This document shows, one piece after another, positions 41,711-52,056 of a stretch of 64,000 nt of DNA. A model generated the notes under the pieces. That model was given only the letters and a program-made list of their open reading frames with translations, had not been told where the DNA came from and searched no databases. Numbering within the stretch: position 1 is the stretch's first letter; every line of letters starts with the position of its first letter. A program made the translations under genes and the position numbers. Origin of the DNA: Mycobacterium sp. M26 (GTDB taxonomy: Bacteria; Actinomycetota; Actinomycetes; Mycobacteriales; Mycobacteriaceae). The stretch covers positions 186,001 to 250,000 of the forward strand of contig NZ_LN929908.1 in NCBI RefSeq assembly GCF_001494595.1, written 5' to 3'.

Positions 41711-42991
41711 GTGCGCGTCCTCGTGATCGGATCCGGTGCCCGCGAACACGCTCTGCTGCTGGGGCTCCGAAGAGACCCGCAGGTGGAGTTCCTGGCCGTC
41801 GCGCCCGGCAACGCGGGTACCTCCGCGGTGGCCGAACAGCACGACGTCGACGTCACCTCCGCCGAGGCCGTCACCGCGCTGGCCAAGAAGCTGACCGTCG
41901 ACCTGGTGGTGATCGGACCCGAGGTGCCCCTGGTGCTCGGCGTCGCCGACGCCGTCCGCGCCGCCGGGATCGCCTGCTTCGGGCCGTCCAAGGACGCCGC
42001 CCGCATCGAGGGATCGAAGGCGTTCGCCAAAGACGTGATGGCCGCGGCGGGTGTACGCACCGCCACCAGCGAGACCGTCGACAACCCGGCTCATCTCGAC
42101 GCCGCCCTGGATCGCTTCGGACCGGCCGCCGGTCAGCCGGCCTGGGTGGTCAAAGACGACGGGCTGGCGGCCGGCAAGGGCGTGGTGGTGACCGCCGACC
42201 GCGACGCCGCCCGCGCGCACGCTGCCGCGCTGCTGGACTCCGGGCACCCGGTTCTGCTCGAGTCGTTCCTCGACGGCCCGGAAGTCTCGCTGTTCTGTCT
42301 GGTCGACGGGGCGACGGTGGTGCCGCTGCTGCCCGCCCAGGACTTCAAACGGGTCGGTGACAACGACGCAGGCCCCAATACCGGTGGGATGGGTGCCTAT
42401 TCACCGCTGCCATGGCTACCCGACGCGGTCACGGCCGGCATCGTCAGCGACGTTGTAGAACCCGTCGCCGCCGAGCTGGTGCGCCGCGGGTGCCCGTTCT
42501 CCGGACTGCTGTATGCCGGTCTGGCCATCACGTCCAACGGGCCCGCGGTGGTCGAATTCAATTGCCGCTTCGGCGATCCTGAGACCCAGGCCGTACTGGC
42601 CCTGCTGGACTCCCCGCTGGGGCAGGTGCTCAACGCCACCGCCACCGGCGCGCTGGCCGAGTTCGGCCCGCTGCAGTGGCGCGACGGCTACGCCGTGACG
42701 GTCGTGGTTGCCGCCGAGAACTATCCCGGGCGGCCCCGCGTCGGCGACGTGATCACCGGTTCGGAAGCCGATGGCGTGCTCCACGCCGGTACCGCGCGGC
42801 GTGACGACGGAGCCGTCGTCTCCTCGGGCGGCCGGGTGCTGTCGGTGGTGGGAACCGGTGCCGATCTGCCCGCGGCTAGGGCGTCGGCCTATAACGTCTT
42901 GTCCTCGATCCGCCTGCCGGGCAGCCACTTCCGATCCGATATCGGCCTGGCCGCCGCCGAAGGCCGTATCTCGGTGCCGGGGCAGTCATGA
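41711..42991 (+). CDS. purD: Phosphoribosylamine-glycine ligase
   Basis: 426 residues, second step of purine synthesis: phosphoribosylamine + glycine + ATP to GAR. ATP-grasp fold with [15 protein letters not shown] at the start, the [13 protein letters not shown] loop, and signature [11 protein letters not shown] 41711 gives the family-type N-terminus; GTG 41705 two codons upstream is possible. ATGA overlap with the next gene. Matches Rv0772. Confidence 0.96.
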   Translation: MRVLVIGSGAREHALLLGLRRDPQVEFLAVAPGNAGTSAVAEQHDVDVTSAEAVTALAKKLTVDLVVIGPEVPLVLGVADAVRAAGIACFGPSKDAARIEGSKAFAKDVMAAAGVRTATSETVDNPAHLDAALDRFGPAAGQPAWVVKDDGLAAGKGVVVTADRDAARAHAAALLDSGHPVLLESFLDGPEVSLFCLVDGATVVPLLPAQDFKRVGDNDAGPNTGGMGAYSPLPWLPDAVTAGIVSDVVEPVAAELVRRGCPFSGLLYAGLAITSNGPAVVEFNCRFGDPETQAVLALLDSPLGQVLNATATGALAEFGPLQWRDGYAVTVVVAAENYPGRPRVGDVITGSEADGVLHAGTARRDDGAVVSSGGRVLSVVGTGADLPAARASAYNVLSSIRLPGSHFRSDIGLAAAEGRISVPGQS

Positions 42992-43767
42992 CTCCCGACC
43001 GCCGAGCCGCCTTCAACGCCGAACGCGCCGACCTGCTGGCGTTCTGCGAGGCGCTGGAACCGGCGGAGTGGCGGATGAACAGCCTGGCGCCCGGCTGGCG
43101 CATCCAAGATGTGGTCGCCCACATGGGAACCGGTTGTCATTCGGTGTTCAGCCCGAGTCTGTCCAGGCTGATGCGCAACACCCCGATCGAACGCGCCAAC
43201 GATGCGATGGTGGACACCCGCCGGGATTGGTCCTCGGCCGACGTGCTGGCCGAATACCGGCGCTGGAGCGCAGTTTTCGGGACGGTGATGGGCGGTGTCG
43301 GCCGTTCACCCCTTGGTGGCGTTCAGGCGCCGCTGGCCGAGTTGGGCAAGTTCCCGGTACGGCTTCTGCTCAGCGCGCTGGTTTTCGACCATCACACCCA
43401 TCTGCGTCACGACATGGCGCCGGCTCTCGGGCGTCCGGCACCGGGTAGCGATGCCAATCGGATGACTGTCGTCCTGGAGTGGATGATGGCGGTGCTGTCC
43501 AATCAGCTTCACGCCGAACCGCTTTCGTTTCTCGACCGTCCGCTGTCTCTGACGCTCACCGGACCGGGCGGCGGAACCTGGCAAGTGACGCCGGACGGGT
43601 CGGTGACGGTGGGTGCCGCGGGATCGCCTGCCGCGCAGATCACCGCAGTGGCCCTGGAGTTCCCGCAGTGGGGCACGCAGCGGGCCAGTTGGCGGGACCG
43701 CGACGTCGCGATCACCGGAGACACCGACTACGCCGAGTCGTTCCTCGGCACGGTCAACATCGTCTGA
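42988..43767 (+). CDS. Maleylpyruvate isomerase-like (MDMPI/DinB) protein
   Basis: 259 residues. The N-terminal mycothiol-dependent maleylpyruvate isomerase-like helical bundle covers about 5-150 with [15 protein letters not shown] and [13 protein letters not shown], whose His residues could bind metal. The C-terminal part is a beta-rich SCP2-like domain. Such proteins are often mycothiol-dependent S-transferases or isomerases. It overlaps purD by 4 bp, at the place where M. tuberculosis carries ggtA. Substrate unknown. Confidence 0.78.
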   Translation: MTPDRRAAFNAERADLLAFCEALEPAEWRMNSLAPGWRIQDVVAHMGTGCHSVFSPSLSRLMRNTPIERANDAMVDTRRDWSSADVLAEYRRWSAVFGTVMGGVGRSPLGGVQAPLAELGKFPVRLLLSALVFDHHTHLRHDMAPALGRPAPGSDANRMTVVLEWMMAVLSNQLHAEPLSFLDRPLSLTLTGPGGGTWQVTPDGSVTVGAAGSPAAQITAVALEFPQWGTQRASWRDRDVAITGDTDYAESFLGTVNIV

Positions 43768-43771
43768 CGCG

Positions 43772-44650
43772 TCACGCTGTCAGCAGCGGTGCCATCCACG
43801 CCAGCTCGGCGGGCAGCTGCGCACTCCAGAATCCGGCGTCGTGGCCGCCGGGGGAGAAGCCGCCGGCCGGTGGGTTGGGCAGCTGCGCAATGAACTGTTT
43901 GGTCGCCGCGTAGAACGGGTCACTGTTGCCGCAGTCGATCCGGATCGGAATCGACGCCAGCGCCGGCAGGCCGAACACACTGTTGGCGGCGAAATCCTCG
44001 GCACTGTCGAAGGCGCCCGGTGCGGTCGCCCCGTAGGAGGTCCACAGCGCGGGGCTGACCGCGGTGATCGCCGCGGTGCGGGCCGGCCCGAGCCGGGCAC
44101 CGAGCAGCAGCGCGCCGTAGCCGCCCATGGACCACCCGAGGAAGGCCACCCGGGAGGTGTCGAGACCCTTGTCGGCGAGCAGGGGGATGAGTTCGTCGAG
44201 CACCATCGACCCGGCCTTGTCGCCTGCGCGGTCGTGCCAGTAGGCCTCGCCGCCGTCGACCGAGACCACCGCGAACGGCGGCAGGCCGGCGTTGACGGCC
44301 TGGGCCAAACCCTGCTCGACACCGCCGGCCATCACTGTCGCGGCGTCGCTCCACCGGCCGTGCAGCGCGATCACGGGGCGTAGCGGCGCGGTCTGGCCGG
44401 GCGGGCGGGCGATGGCCCAGTTGGTCTGGACGCCGCCGCGGGCCGCGGAGAGGAACGATCCGGTGACCATCGTGGGGGCGGCGGTCGCGGGCTCCAGGGG
44501 CGGGGGTGGGGGCAGGGGGGTATCCGGGCCGACCAGCCGAGTGGTCGACTCGGGCAACGTGCCCAGCGCATACGCGCCGGCCGCTCCGGCGGCTGCTCCG
44601 GCGCCGAGTCGCAGAACCGCGCGACGGCTCAGGTTCGCCATGGCGGCCAT
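43772..44650 (-). CDS. Exported alpha/beta-hydrolase esterase (Rv0774c-type)
   Basis: About 292 residues. A Tat-type signal is visible: SRRAVLRLGAGAAAGAAGAYALG near the start. Nucleophile Ser lies in GWSMGGYG, and the catalytic His in PGGHDAGFW. A Pro-rich linker separates signal and enzyme. ATG 44650 or 44641 are both possible starts. It is related to the antigen-85/S-formylglutathione hydrolase esterase group and acts outside the membrane. It is divergent from a TetR gene. Confidence 0.86.
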   Translation of the reverse strand: MAAMANLSRRAVLRLGAGAAAGAAGAYALGTLPESTTRLVGPDTPLPPPPPLEPATAAPTMVTGSFLSAARGGVQTNWAIARPPGQTAPLRPVIALHGRWSDAATVMAGGVEQGLAQAVNAGLPPFAVVSVDGGEAYWHDRAGDKAGSMVLDELIPLLADKGLDTSRVAFLGWSMGGYGALLLGARLGPARTAAITAVSPALWTSYGATAPGAFDSAEDFAANSVFGLPALASIPIRIDCGNSDPFYAATKQFIAQLPNPPAGGFSPGGHDAGFWSAQLPAELAWMAPLLTA

Positions 44651-44754
44651 CTTGCCATCGGGTCCTGGGTGAGCCGAATTCTTATGCGAACGCAAGGTTA
44701 ATGATTCGGTGAAAGGCCGATGCCGCAGCGCTACCTGCTGGCAGCATTCTGTGC

Positions 44755-45375
44755 GTGATCGCAGCGGTGACTCCCAAGGGAGAACGTCGGCGGTATGCGC
44801 TGGTCAGCGCTGCCGCCGAGCTGCTGTGCGAGGGTGGGTTCGAGGCGGTGCGGCACCGGGCGGTGGCCGCGCGGGCAGGGCTGCCGCTGGCCTCGACCAC
44901 CTACTACTTCTCGTCGTTGGACGATTTGGTGGAGAACGCCGTCGAGTTCATCGGCACCGTCGAGGCGGCCCAGTTGCGCTCCCGGGTAGACGACCTGCCG
45001 CGGCGCCGCCGGGGTGCCGAAGCGACCGCTGACGTGCTGGTGGACCTGCTGATCGGGGACCCGGCCGAGGAGCCCGTCAGCGAACAATTGATCTCCCGCT
45101 ATGAGCGCTACATCGCCTGCGCACGCCAGCCCGCGCTGCGCGGCATTCAGCGGCGACTGCTGCAGCAGCGGGTCGATGCGGTGGTCGAGGCTGTCGAGAG
45201 GTCCGGGCGGTATGTCCGGATGGACCTGCTCAGTGCGCTCGTCTGCGCGGTCGACGGGGCGGTGGTGTCCGCACTGGTTGGCGACGGCGACGGTCCGCGC
45301 GAGGTGGCCCGGGCCACCCTGGTGGATGTCCTGGATGTGCTGGCGCCCATCGACGAGCGCAGCCTGCGCGCCTGA
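44755..45375 (+). CDS. TetR family regulator (Rv0775-type)
   Basis: 206 residues from GTG 44755. Helix-turn-helix about 11-53: YALVSAAAELLCEGGFEAVRHRAVAARAGLPLASTTYYFSSLDDL. It is divergent from the esterase, with a short TGCTG-G-CAGCA near-palindrome at 44736-44746 in the gap. Matches Rv0775 by order. It ends 16 bp before the next SDR and may be cotranscribed with it. Confidence 0.88.
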   Translation: MIAAVTPKGERRRYALVSAAAELLCEGGFEAVRHRAVAARAGLPLASTTYYFSSLDDLVENAVEFIGTVEAAQLRSRVDDLPRRRRGAEATADVLVDLLIGDPAEEPVSEQLISRYERYIACARQPALRGIQRRLLQQRVDAVVEAVERSGRYVRMDLLSALVCAVDGAVVSALVGDGDGPREVARATLVDVLDVLAPIDERSLRA

Positions 45376-45391
45376 GGGTTACGTTCGAGGC

Positions 45392-46390
45392 ATGGATTTC
45401 TCGGCGCTCACCCGGCCGGCCACCGAACTGCTGGATGGTGCGATGGACCGCGCACTGGTCCTGGGCTATACGAAGATCGGCTCCGGACTGCGGCGGTTGT
45501 GGTGGCCCGCGGACCCTGCGGCCGGGTCGATGGCGGGTAAGCGGGTGGTGGTCTCGGGGGCGACGGCGGGCATCGGGTTCGCGATGGCGCAGGGCTTCGC
45601 CGAGTTGGGGGCGACGGTGCACCTGCTGGGCCGTAACGCTGAGAAGGTGCACGACTGTGCCGAGGCGATTCGTGGCGCGGTGCCCGATGCCGACGTCATC
45701 GAGGAGGTGTGCGATGTCTCCGACCTCGACGCGGTACGGGTATGGACGGCATCGTTCTCGGATCGGGTGCTCGCGCTGGACGGGCTGGTGCACAACGCCG
45801 GGCTGATGCCCAAGGATCGCCGGGTCACCCCGCAGGGCCACGAGGTTCAGTTGGCCACCCATGTACTGGGGCCGCATCTGATGACGGATCGGTTGCTGCC
45901 GTTGCTGAAGGCGGCTCGGGCGTCGTCGGTGGTGTGGGTGTCGTCCGGCGGCATGTACAGCTCGCCGCTGGTGGTCGACGACCTCGAGTATCGCAACGGC
46001 TACAACGGGGTTCGCGCGTATGCCCGAACGAAGAAAATGCAAGTGGTGCTGGCGGATTCGTGGGCGCGCCGGTTGGCGGGCACCGGTGTGCGGGTGGAGA
46101 GCATGCACCCGGGCTGGGTGGACACTCCCGGGGTGGCCGAGTATCTGCCGCGGTTCCGGGTGATCACCAAACCACTGCTGCGCGACCTGGCCGACGGCGC
46201 CGATACCGCGGTGTGGCTGGTGGCCACCCGGCCGGAGTCCAAGCCCGGCCACTTCTGGCATGACCGGGTGCAGCGGCCGACGACGTTCGGATGGCAACGC
46301 CACGAGAACCCGGCGAAAGTGCGTCGCTTCCTCGAACAGGTCAGCCGTCTGACCGGGACATCAGAAACCTGGACGGGGTTGCGCGCCTGA
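45392..46390 (+). CDS. Short-chain dehydrogenase/reductase, extended N-terminus
   Basis: 332 residues. About 45 residues precede the Rossmann motif SGATAGIG near 53-60; NAG near 134-136, and a YARTK active site near 212-216. The protein resembles the dehydrogenase/reductase-SDR-family-like enzymes that act on long hydrophobic substrates. It is convergent with the HNH gene, whose frameshifted 3' end runs 50 bp into it. Substrate unknown. Confidence 0.83.
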   Translation: MDFSALTRPATELLDGAMDRALVLGYTKIGSGLRRLWWPADPAAGSMAGKRVVVSGATAGIGFAMAQGFAELGATVHLLGRNAEKVHDCAEAIRGAVPDADVIEEVCDVSDLDAVRVWTASFSDRVLALDGLVHNAGLMPKDRRVTPQGHEVQLATHVLGPHLMTDRLLPLLKAARASSVVWVSSGGMYSSPLVVDDLEYRNGYNGVRAYARTKKMQVVLADSWARRLAGTGVRVESMHPGWVDTPGVAEYLPRFRVITKPLLRDLADGADTAVWLVATRPESKPGHFWHDRVQRPTTFGWQRHENPAKVRRFLEQVSRLTGTSETWTGLRA

Positions 46391-47669
46391 GCTTTTCGCT
46401 CAGTTTTCTGGAGGCGGTGGTTGTGGTTGGAAGGGGTCGTACCACCACCAGTCGGCGCGTTCGCCGATGGGTCCGGGGCAGGGTGGAACTGTTGGTGGTG
46501 GCTGGTTTGGTGGGTGGGCGAGGCCGGTGTTGGTGAGGGGGTGGCTGGTTTGGTGGGTGGGCGAGGGTGGTGTTGGTGAGGGGGTCGCCGTCTTCGTCGG
46601 TGACGACGAGGTGTTCGGCGGGGCCGGTGATGGTGATGTCGCCGTTGTGGTGCAGCCGGTGGTGATACGGGCACACCAAGACCAGGTTCGAGAGTTCGGT
46701 CGCTCCGCCGTCTTCCCAATGGACGATGTGGTGGGCGTGCAGGCCGCGGGTCGCGTCGCAGCCAGGCACCGCACAGGTGCGGTCGCGGTGTTCCAGGGCC
46801 CGGCGTAGCCGGCGGTTGACGGTGCGGGTGGCCCGCCCGGCGCCGATCGGGCGGCCGTGGCGCTCAAACCACACCTCGCAGGTGGCATCACAGGTCAGAT
46901 ACTGGCGCTCCGCGTCGCTGAGCAGCGGACCCAGATGCAGGCCCGCCACAGGCGTGTCGAGGTCGAGGTGGACCACGACGGTGGTGTGCTGGGCGTGCGG
47001 GCGGCGGCTGGCTTGGGCATCCCAGCCGTCGTTCACGAGCTGCATGAAGGCGTCCACGGTGGTGGGCATGGCCTCAGCATCGGTGCCGTGGTGGTCGCGT
47101 TTCCATTCGGTGATCAACGCATCCAGATGTGCCTTCAACGCCGTGTCGACGATGGCGGCTTCGTCGTGGGGCAGGGTGATCCGCCAACTCGTCGAGTGAT
47201 CGGTGCTGGTGTGGGTGATCGAGCGTTGCGGTTCGGGTCGTGGTTCGGGTTCGGGGCGGGGTTCGAGGCGGATCGCGGTGCGCAGTTGGTTCACGGTGGC
47301 CACCGACGCCAGCTGCGCGTAGTGCTCATCAGAACCCGCACCCGCACCGGCGGCGATGACGCCGACCTGATCCAGTGAGAGCCGGCCCTGCTGCAGCTGC
47401 CCGACGCACTGGGGGAATTCCGCACTGCGGTGCGCGATCGCGGCGATGGCGTGCGCGTTGGCTGAGGTGGCCCCGAGTTTCCAGGCCACCAACGCCGCCA
47501 CCGACCGCGCCCCGGTCGCCCCCCATAGCTCGTCGCGGTCGACTTCAGCGACGATCTGCACAATCCGGCCGTCGATGGCATTGCGCTGACCCGCCAACTC
47601 CGCGAGCTCGTCGAACAACCCCTCCAACCGCTCAGCAGGAGTGGCCGCAACCGCGGTGGCCGAAGACAT
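46341..47669 (-). CDS. 13E12-type HNH endonuclease protein, C-terminus frameshifted
   Basis: 442 residues as read. An N-terminal DUF222 region (about 8-250) is followed by an HNH domain: CAVPGCD, HAHHIVHWEDGG, LSNLVLVCPYHHRLHH near 300-345. The last 75 residues are out of frame: a 43-bp tandem duplication (46501-46586) shifts reading into Arg/Thr-rich sequence. Without one copy the frame would end at 46400 with ADWWWYDPFQPQPPP, a tail typical of this family, giving 408 residues. Members are numerous in mycobacteria and thought to be selfish or repair-type nucleases. Confidence 0.85.
   Translation of the reverse strand: MSSATAVAATPAERLEGLFDELAELAGQRNAIDGRIVQIVAEVDRDELWGATGARSVAALVAWKLGATSANAHAIAAIAHRSAEFPQCVGQLQQGRLSLDQVGVIAAGAGAGSDEHYAQLASVATVNQLRTAIRLEPRPEPEPRPEPQRSITHTSTDHSTSWRITLPHDEAAIVDTALKAHLDALITEWKRDHHGTDAEAMPTTVDAFMQLVNDGWDAQASRRPHAQHTTVVVHLDLDTPVAGLHLGPLLSDAERQYLTCDATCEVWFERHGRPIGAGRATRTVNRRLRRALEHRDRTCAVPGCDATRGLHAHHIVHWEDGGATELSNLVLVCPYHHRLHHNGDITITGPAEHLVVTDEDGDPLTNTTLAHPPNQPPPHQHRPRPPTKPATTNSSTLPRTHRRTRRLVVVRPLPTTTTASRKLSEKLRRATPSRFLMSRSDG
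46501..46586. repeat. 43-bp tandem duplication in HNH gene
   Basis: Two copies, 46501-46543 and 46544-46586, differ at only 3 of 43 positions (two adjacent bases and the last base). 43 is not a multiple of 3, so the duplication changes the reading frame of the 13E12-type gene. Confidence 0.85.
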
Positions 47670-47736
47670 GCCGACATCATGACAGTACCCACCGACACGT
47701 TTTGATCGCCGCGAAAATGCCTGGTAAATCAGCCTA

Positions 47737-48456
47737 TTACGTCGATCTCGGGGTCGGCGTGACGATGCACCCGGTGCTCGGCTCGCCGTAGATTGTCACG
47801 TCCCCCGGCCGCTCGACGAAGAACCGCGCGACGTAGGCGCACAGCACCGCGTCGATCGGGTCCTCGGCCCGGCGCAACTCCGTCTTGCGCGTGGCGCTGC
47901 CGACCATCGTGGTAAGCCGTCGCCAGTCGGGATGATCGAGGCAGACATCCGGCAACCCTTCGATGAGCCCGACCAGCCGCAGCAGCTCGGACTGCAACAG
48001 CGCGACGTCGCGACCCTGCTTCTGCTTGTACTTCAGCGTCCGATCCAACCCGAAGAGCACCACGGCCGCGGCGTGCGGGTACACCTCCAGAGCCCGGCGG
48101 GTCGAGGGCGAGCGTGGGTCCAGATCGAGGCCCAGCGCTCGGCACAATCTGCCACCGCGGCCGCCGTCGGCGAACCACGCCAGCCCGGTGTTGGCCGGAT
48201 GCGCTCCGGCGTCGTAACGGCGGAAGTCGCGGTTCAGTGCGGTCTCGCACGGCCGGGTGCCGGTCGGGTTGGTGACCACCAGGGGAGCGTCGACAGCCAC
48301 TACGCAGGGGCCCGCGACGTAGGGGCCGATCTGGGCGAGGACGTCGTCGTCGTCCCCGGCTGCGCTGACGTGCACCAGAACGCCGTCGCCGTCGAGGACG
48401 GCCACCCCGGTGGGGTTGCGTTGCCCCCAAGCGAGGTCGACCCCGACGTAGTGCAT
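47737..48456 (-). CDS. DUF429 family protein
   Basis: 239 residues. YVGVDLAWG at the start is an RNase H-like first strand with an acidic residue; VVAVDAPL and the final EDPIDAVLCAYVA supply further conserved Asp positions, as in DUF429 proteins. Likely a nuclease-fold enzyme, biochemical role unknown. The ATG at 48456 is 26 bp from the divergent purB GTG, so the two promoters overlap. Position matches Rv0776c. Confidence 0.8.
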   Translation of the reverse strand: MHYVGVDLAWGQRNPTGVAVLDGDGVLVHVSAAGDDDDVLAQIGPYVAGPCVVAVDAPLVVTNPTGTRPCETALNRDFRRYDAGAHPANTGLAWFADGGRGGRLCRALGLDLDPRSPSTRRALEVYPHAAAVVLFGLDRTLKYKQKQGRDVALLQSELLRLVGLIEGLPDVCLDHPDWRRLTTMVGSATRKTELRRAEDPIDAVLCAYVARFFVERPGDVTIYGEPSTGCIVTPTPRST

Positions 48457-48482
48457 AACCGCAAACCGTAAGCTAACGGGTT

Positions 48483-49901
48483 GTGACGATCCCGAATGTC
48501 CTGGCCAACCGGTACGCAAGTGCTGAGATGGTGGCGATCTGGTCGCCCGAGGCCAAGATCGTGGCCGAACGGCGGCTGTGGCTCGCGGTGCTCCGCGCGC
48601 AGAAGGAACTGGGCGTGGACGTTCCCGACGGCGTGATCGAGGACTACGAGCGAGTGCTCGATCAGGTGGACCTCGGCTCGATCGCCGCACGCGAGCGGGT
48701 GACCCGCCACGATGTGAAGGCGCGCATCGAGGAGTTCAATGCGCTGGCCGGTCACGAGCATGTCCACAAAGGCATGACGAGCCGCGACCTCACCGAGAAT
48801 GTCGAGCAGCTGCAGATCCGCCGGTCGCTGGAACTGGTGCACGCCCACGGTGTCGCGGTGGCGGCCCGGCTGGCCGAGCGGGCGGCTACCTACCGCGATC
48901 TGGTGATGGCCGGGCGCAGCCACAACGTCGCCGCGCAGGCCACCACGCTGGGCAAGCGGTTCGCCTCGGCGGCCGAGGAGACTCTGATCGCGCTGACCCG
49001 TATCCGCGAACTGATCGACCGCTATCCGCTGCGCGGCATCAAGGGGCCGATGGGTACCGCCCAGGACATGCTCGACCTGTTCGACGGCGATGACGACCGG
49101 CTGACCGAGCTGGAACGCCGGGTTGCCGAGTTCCTTGGCTTCTCAGCGGTTTTCGCCAGCGTCGGCCAGGTATACCCCCGGTCGCTGGACCACGACGTGC
49201 TGTCTTCCCTGGTGCAACTGGGTGCCGGGCCGTCATCATTCGCGCACACCGTGCGGTTGATGGCCGGCCACGAACTGGTGACCGAGGGCTTCGCTCCCGG
49301 GCAGGTCGGCTCGTCGGCCATGCCGCACAAGATGAACACCCGCAGCTGCGAGCGGGTCAACGGCTTGCAGGTGGTACTGCGCGGGTACGGCTCGATGGCT
49401 GCCGAACTTGCTGGGGCGCAATGGAATGAGGGCGACGTGTTCTGCTCGGTGGTCCGCCGGGTCGCCTTGCCCGACGCGTTCTTCGCCATCGACGGCCAGA
49501 TCGAGACGTTCCTGACGGTGCTCGACGAGTTCGGCGCCTACCCGGCGGTGATCCAGCGCGAACTGGACCGCTACCTGCCGTTCCTTGCGACCACCAAGGT
49601 GCTGATCGCTGCGGTGCGCGCCGGGGTGGGCCGGGAGACCGCGCACGAGGTGATCAAAGAGCACGCGGTGGCCGTCGCGCTGGCGATGCGTGAAAAGGGC
49701 GCTGAGCCAGACCTGCTGGACCGGCTCGCCGCCGATCCCCGGCTACCCCTGGACCGGGCGGCACTGGATGCGGCACTGGCGGACAAGAAAGCCTTCACAG
49801 GTGCGGCGGCCAGCCAGGTGGATCAGGTGATCGCCGCAGTCGACGAGTTGGTGAGCGCATACCCCGATGCCGCCAAGTACGCCCCCGGCGCGATCCTGTA
49901 A
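48483..49901 (+). CDS. purB: Adenylosuccinate lyase
   Basis: 472 residues, fumarase/aspartase superfamily. It cleaves SAICAR and adenylosuccinate in purine synthesis. Signature [10 protein letters not shown] near 278-287 with catalytic Ser, and [11 protein letters not shown] (His preceding) near 92-105. GTG start; the protein opens [11 protein letters not shown] like other PurBs. cyp126 follows after 4 bp. Matches Rv0777. Confidence 0.96.
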   Translation: MTIPNVLANRYASAEMVAIWSPEAKIVAERRLWLAVLRAQKELGVDVPDGVIEDYERVLDQVDLGSIAARERVTRHDVKARIEEFNALAGHEHVHKGMTSRDLTENVEQLQIRRSLELVHAHGVAVAARLAERAATYRDLVMAGRSHNVAAQATTLGKRFASAAEETLIALTRIRELIDRYPLRGIKGPMGTAQDMLDLFDGDDDRLTELERRVAEFLGFSAVFASVGQVYPRSLDHDVLSSLVQLGAGPSSFAHTVRLMAGHELVTEGFAPGQVGSSAMPHKMNTRSCERVNGLQVVLRGYGSMAAELAGAQWNEGDVFCSVVRRVALPDAFFAIDGQIETFLTVLDEFGAYPAVIQRELDRYLPFLATTKVLIAAVRAGVGRETAHEVIKEHAVAVALAMREKGAEPDLLDRLAADPRLPLDRAALDAALADKKAFTGAAASQVDQVIAAVDELVSAYPDAAKYAPGAIL

Positions 49902-49905
49902 GCCC

Positions 49906-51132
49906 ATGGCCCTCAAGGACATCGACTTCACGGACCTGGACAACTTCGCCGATGGGTTTCCCCACGACCTGTTCGCGATCCATCGCCGCGAGGCTCCGGT
50001 GTTCTGGCACGAGCCCACCGAGCACACCCCCGACGGCGAGGGTTTCTGGTCGGTGGCCACCCACCCGGAAACCCTTGCAGTACTGCGGGATGCGGACACC
50101 TACTCGTCGGTGACCGGGGGCGAGCGGCCCTACGGTGGCACCCTGCTGCAGGACCTGCCGATCGCCGGTCAGGTGCTCAACATGATGGACGACCCGCGCC
50201 ACACCCACATCCGGCGGCTGGTCAGCTCAGGTTTGACACCGCGGATGATCCGCCGGGTCGAGGACGATCTGCGTAGCCGGGCCCGCGCATTGCTGGACGG
50301 CGTGCAGCCCGGGGTGCCGTTCGACTTCCTGGTCGACGTGGCCGCCGAACTACCGATGCAGATGATCTGCATCCTGCTGGGAGTGCCGGAGAGTGAACGA
50401 CATTGGCTGTTCCGGGCGATCGAGCCGACCTTTGATTTCGGCGACTCCCGCAGGGGCGAGGTGGGGACGATGTCGGTGGAGGATGCCGGGTCGCGGATGT
50501 TCACCTACGGCACCGAGTTGATCGCCGCCAAGCGCGCCCAGCCCACCGACGACATGCTGTCGGTGGTGGCCAATGCGACCGTCAATGACCCCGACGCGCC
50601 GTCGCTGTCGGATATCGAGCTCTACATGTTCTTCTCCCTGCTGTTCAGCGCCGGAGCGGAGACCACCCGCAACGGGGTGGCCGGCGGTCTGCTCGCGCTG
50701 GCCCAGAACCCCGACCAGTACCGGCGGCTGCAGAACGATCGTGAGCTGTTGCCGACCGCGATCGAGGAGATGATCCGCTGGACTTCTCCGTCGCCGTCGA
50801 AGCGGCGCACCGCAACCCGCGACACCGAACTCGGCGGGCAAGCGATCCGCGCCGGCGACAAGGTTCTGGTGTGGGAGGGTTCCGCCAACCGCGACGCGGC
50901 GGTGTTCGCTGACGCTGACACCTTCGATGTGGGCCGTAAACCCAATCCGCACTTGGGTTTCGGCCAGGGCGTGCACTATTGCCTTGGTGCGAATCTGGCC
51001 CGGCTGGAGCTGCGGGTGCTCTACGAAGAGCTCTTGGGGCGGTTCGACGAGATCACCGTGGTCAAGCCGGTGGAGTGGGCGCGCAGCAACCGGCATACCG
51101 GCATCCGGCACATGGTCCTCGAATTCAGCTGA
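49906..51132 (+). CDS. cyp126: Cytochrome P450 CYP126
   Basis: 408 residues. I-helix [11 protein letters not shown], ExxR EEMIR, haem Cys359 in [14 protein letters not shown]. It follows purB with a 4-bp gap, as Rv0778 (cyp126A1) follows purB in M. tuberculosis. The physiological substrate is unknown. The 3Fe-4S ferredoxin at 57583-57780 is a possible partner. It is convergent with the first gene of the catabolic island, 12 bp away. Confidence 0.93.
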   Translation: MALKDIDFTDLDNFADGFPHDLFAIHRREAPVFWHEPTEHTPDGEGFWSVATHPETLAVLRDADTYSSVTGGERPYGGTLLQDLPIAGQVLNMMDDPRHTHIRRLVSSGLTPRMIRRVEDDLRSRARALLDGVQPGVPFDFLVDVAAELPMQMICILLGVPESERHWLFRAIEPTFDFGDSRRGEVGTMSVEDAGSRMFTYGTELIAAKRAQPTDDMLSVVANATVNDPDAPSLSDIELYMFFSLLFSAGAETTRNGVAGGLLALAQNPDQYRRLQNDRELLPTAIEEMIRWTSPSPSKRRTATRDTELGGQAIRAGDKVLVWEGSANRDAAVFADADTFDVGRKPNPHLGFGQGVHYCLGANLARLELRVLYEELLGRFDEITVVKPVEWARSNRHTGIRHMVLEFS

Positions 51133-51144
51133 GCATAGCGGCGG

Positions 51145-51966
51145 TCACATCACCGTGTGGCCGGCGTCGACCGGCAGTGCCACGCCGGTGACGTTGCGCG
51201 CCTTGGGACTTACCAGCCACATCACCGCGTTGGTGACGTCCTCGGATTCCACATAGGGCACCGGCAGCAGATTGGCTGACAACGCCGAGCCGTTCGGGTT
51301 CTCCCGGATTCGGGTGACGGTGAACTCGTTCATGATCATCGGCGTCGCCACACCTGTCGGATGCACGGTGTTGACGCGAATGTTGTTCTGCGCATATGCG
51401 TTCGCCGCGGATCGCATCAGCCCGACCACGCCGTGCTTGGCGGCCGCGTAGGCGAACATCGCCGCGCTGCCGTCGCCGCCGCGCCCGACCAAGCCCTGGG
51501 CCGAGCTGGTCAGGACGATGGAACCGCCCCGCCCCTTGCGGATGATGGACGGCACCGTCGCCACGATGGTGTGCCAGACGCCGTTGAGATTGGTGTCGAC
51601 GATGTCGCGGTACACCTGAGCGTCGAGTGGATCTTTGATGCCGATCGCGACCACACCGGCGTTGGCGATGACGATGTCGACCTCACCGAGTTGGTCGATG
51701 CCCGTCTGCACCCCGGCGCTGAGAGCATCGAGATCGCGGACGTCGGCGATCACCGGAACCGCCCGCCGCCCTAACGCCTCGACCGCCGCCACGGTCTCGT
51801 CCAGATCGGCCTTCGTCCCCAACGGATAGGGAATGGAGTCCATATCCGCACAGCGATCGATCGCGATGATGTCGGCGCCTTCGGCGGCCAGGGCCACGGC
51901 ATGACTTCGGCCCTGTCCCCGGGCTGCACCGGTGACGACTGCGACGCTTCCGCTCAGCTCTGCCAT
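51145..51966 (-). CDS. Mycofactocin-coupled-type SDR oxidoreductase (1)
   Basis: 273 residues. TGAARGQGRSHA near 12-23 and the insert after the second strand (IAIDRCADMDSIPYPLGTK-type, about 35-60) are the marks of the SDR group that keeps NAD bound and hands electrons to mycofactocin. NAG near 103-105 and YAAAK near 173-177 complete the active site. It would oxidise an alcohol. The operator at 51983-52004 lies 16 bp upstream and is shared with the divergent TetR gene. Same SDR group as the gene at 57823. Confidence 0.85.
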   Translation of the reverse strand: MAELSGSVAVVTGAARGQGRSHAVALAAEGADIIAIDRCADMDSIPYPLGTKADLDETVAAVEALGRRAVPVIADVRDLDALSAGVQTGIDQLGEVDIVIANAGVVAIGIKDPLDAQVYRDIVDTNLNGVWHTIVATVPSIIRKGRGGSIVLTSSAQGLVGRGGDGSAAMFAYAAAKHGVVGLMRSAANAYAQNNIRVNTVHPTGVATPMIMNEFTVTRIRENPNGSALSANLLPVPYVESEDVTNAVMWLVSPKARNVTGVALPVDAGHTVM

Positions 51967-51982
51967 GCAGCGGACCCTAACA

Positions 51983-52004
51983 GAATCGATCGATTGATCG
52001 ATTC
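51983..52004. promoter_or_regulatory. Island operator, copy 1
   Basis: GAATCGATC-GATT-GATCGATTC is a perfect inverted repeat with 9-bp arms. It lies between the SDR and TetR genes. A close copy (AATCGATC-GCTT-GATTGATT) lies at 57470-57489. Confidence 0.75.
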
Positions 52005-52056
52005 AGGGGTGATGTCCCGCGGACGGCGCGCAGCCTGTGAGAAGCTTCGGGGGACG

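Noticed and set aside
46400..46891. Separate 163-residue minus-strand gene inside the HNH gene
   Set aside because: Only its last part (the ADWWWYDPF tail) is meaningful; the rest is a shadow frame. It is the displaced C-terminus of the HNH protein after the 43-bp duplication.
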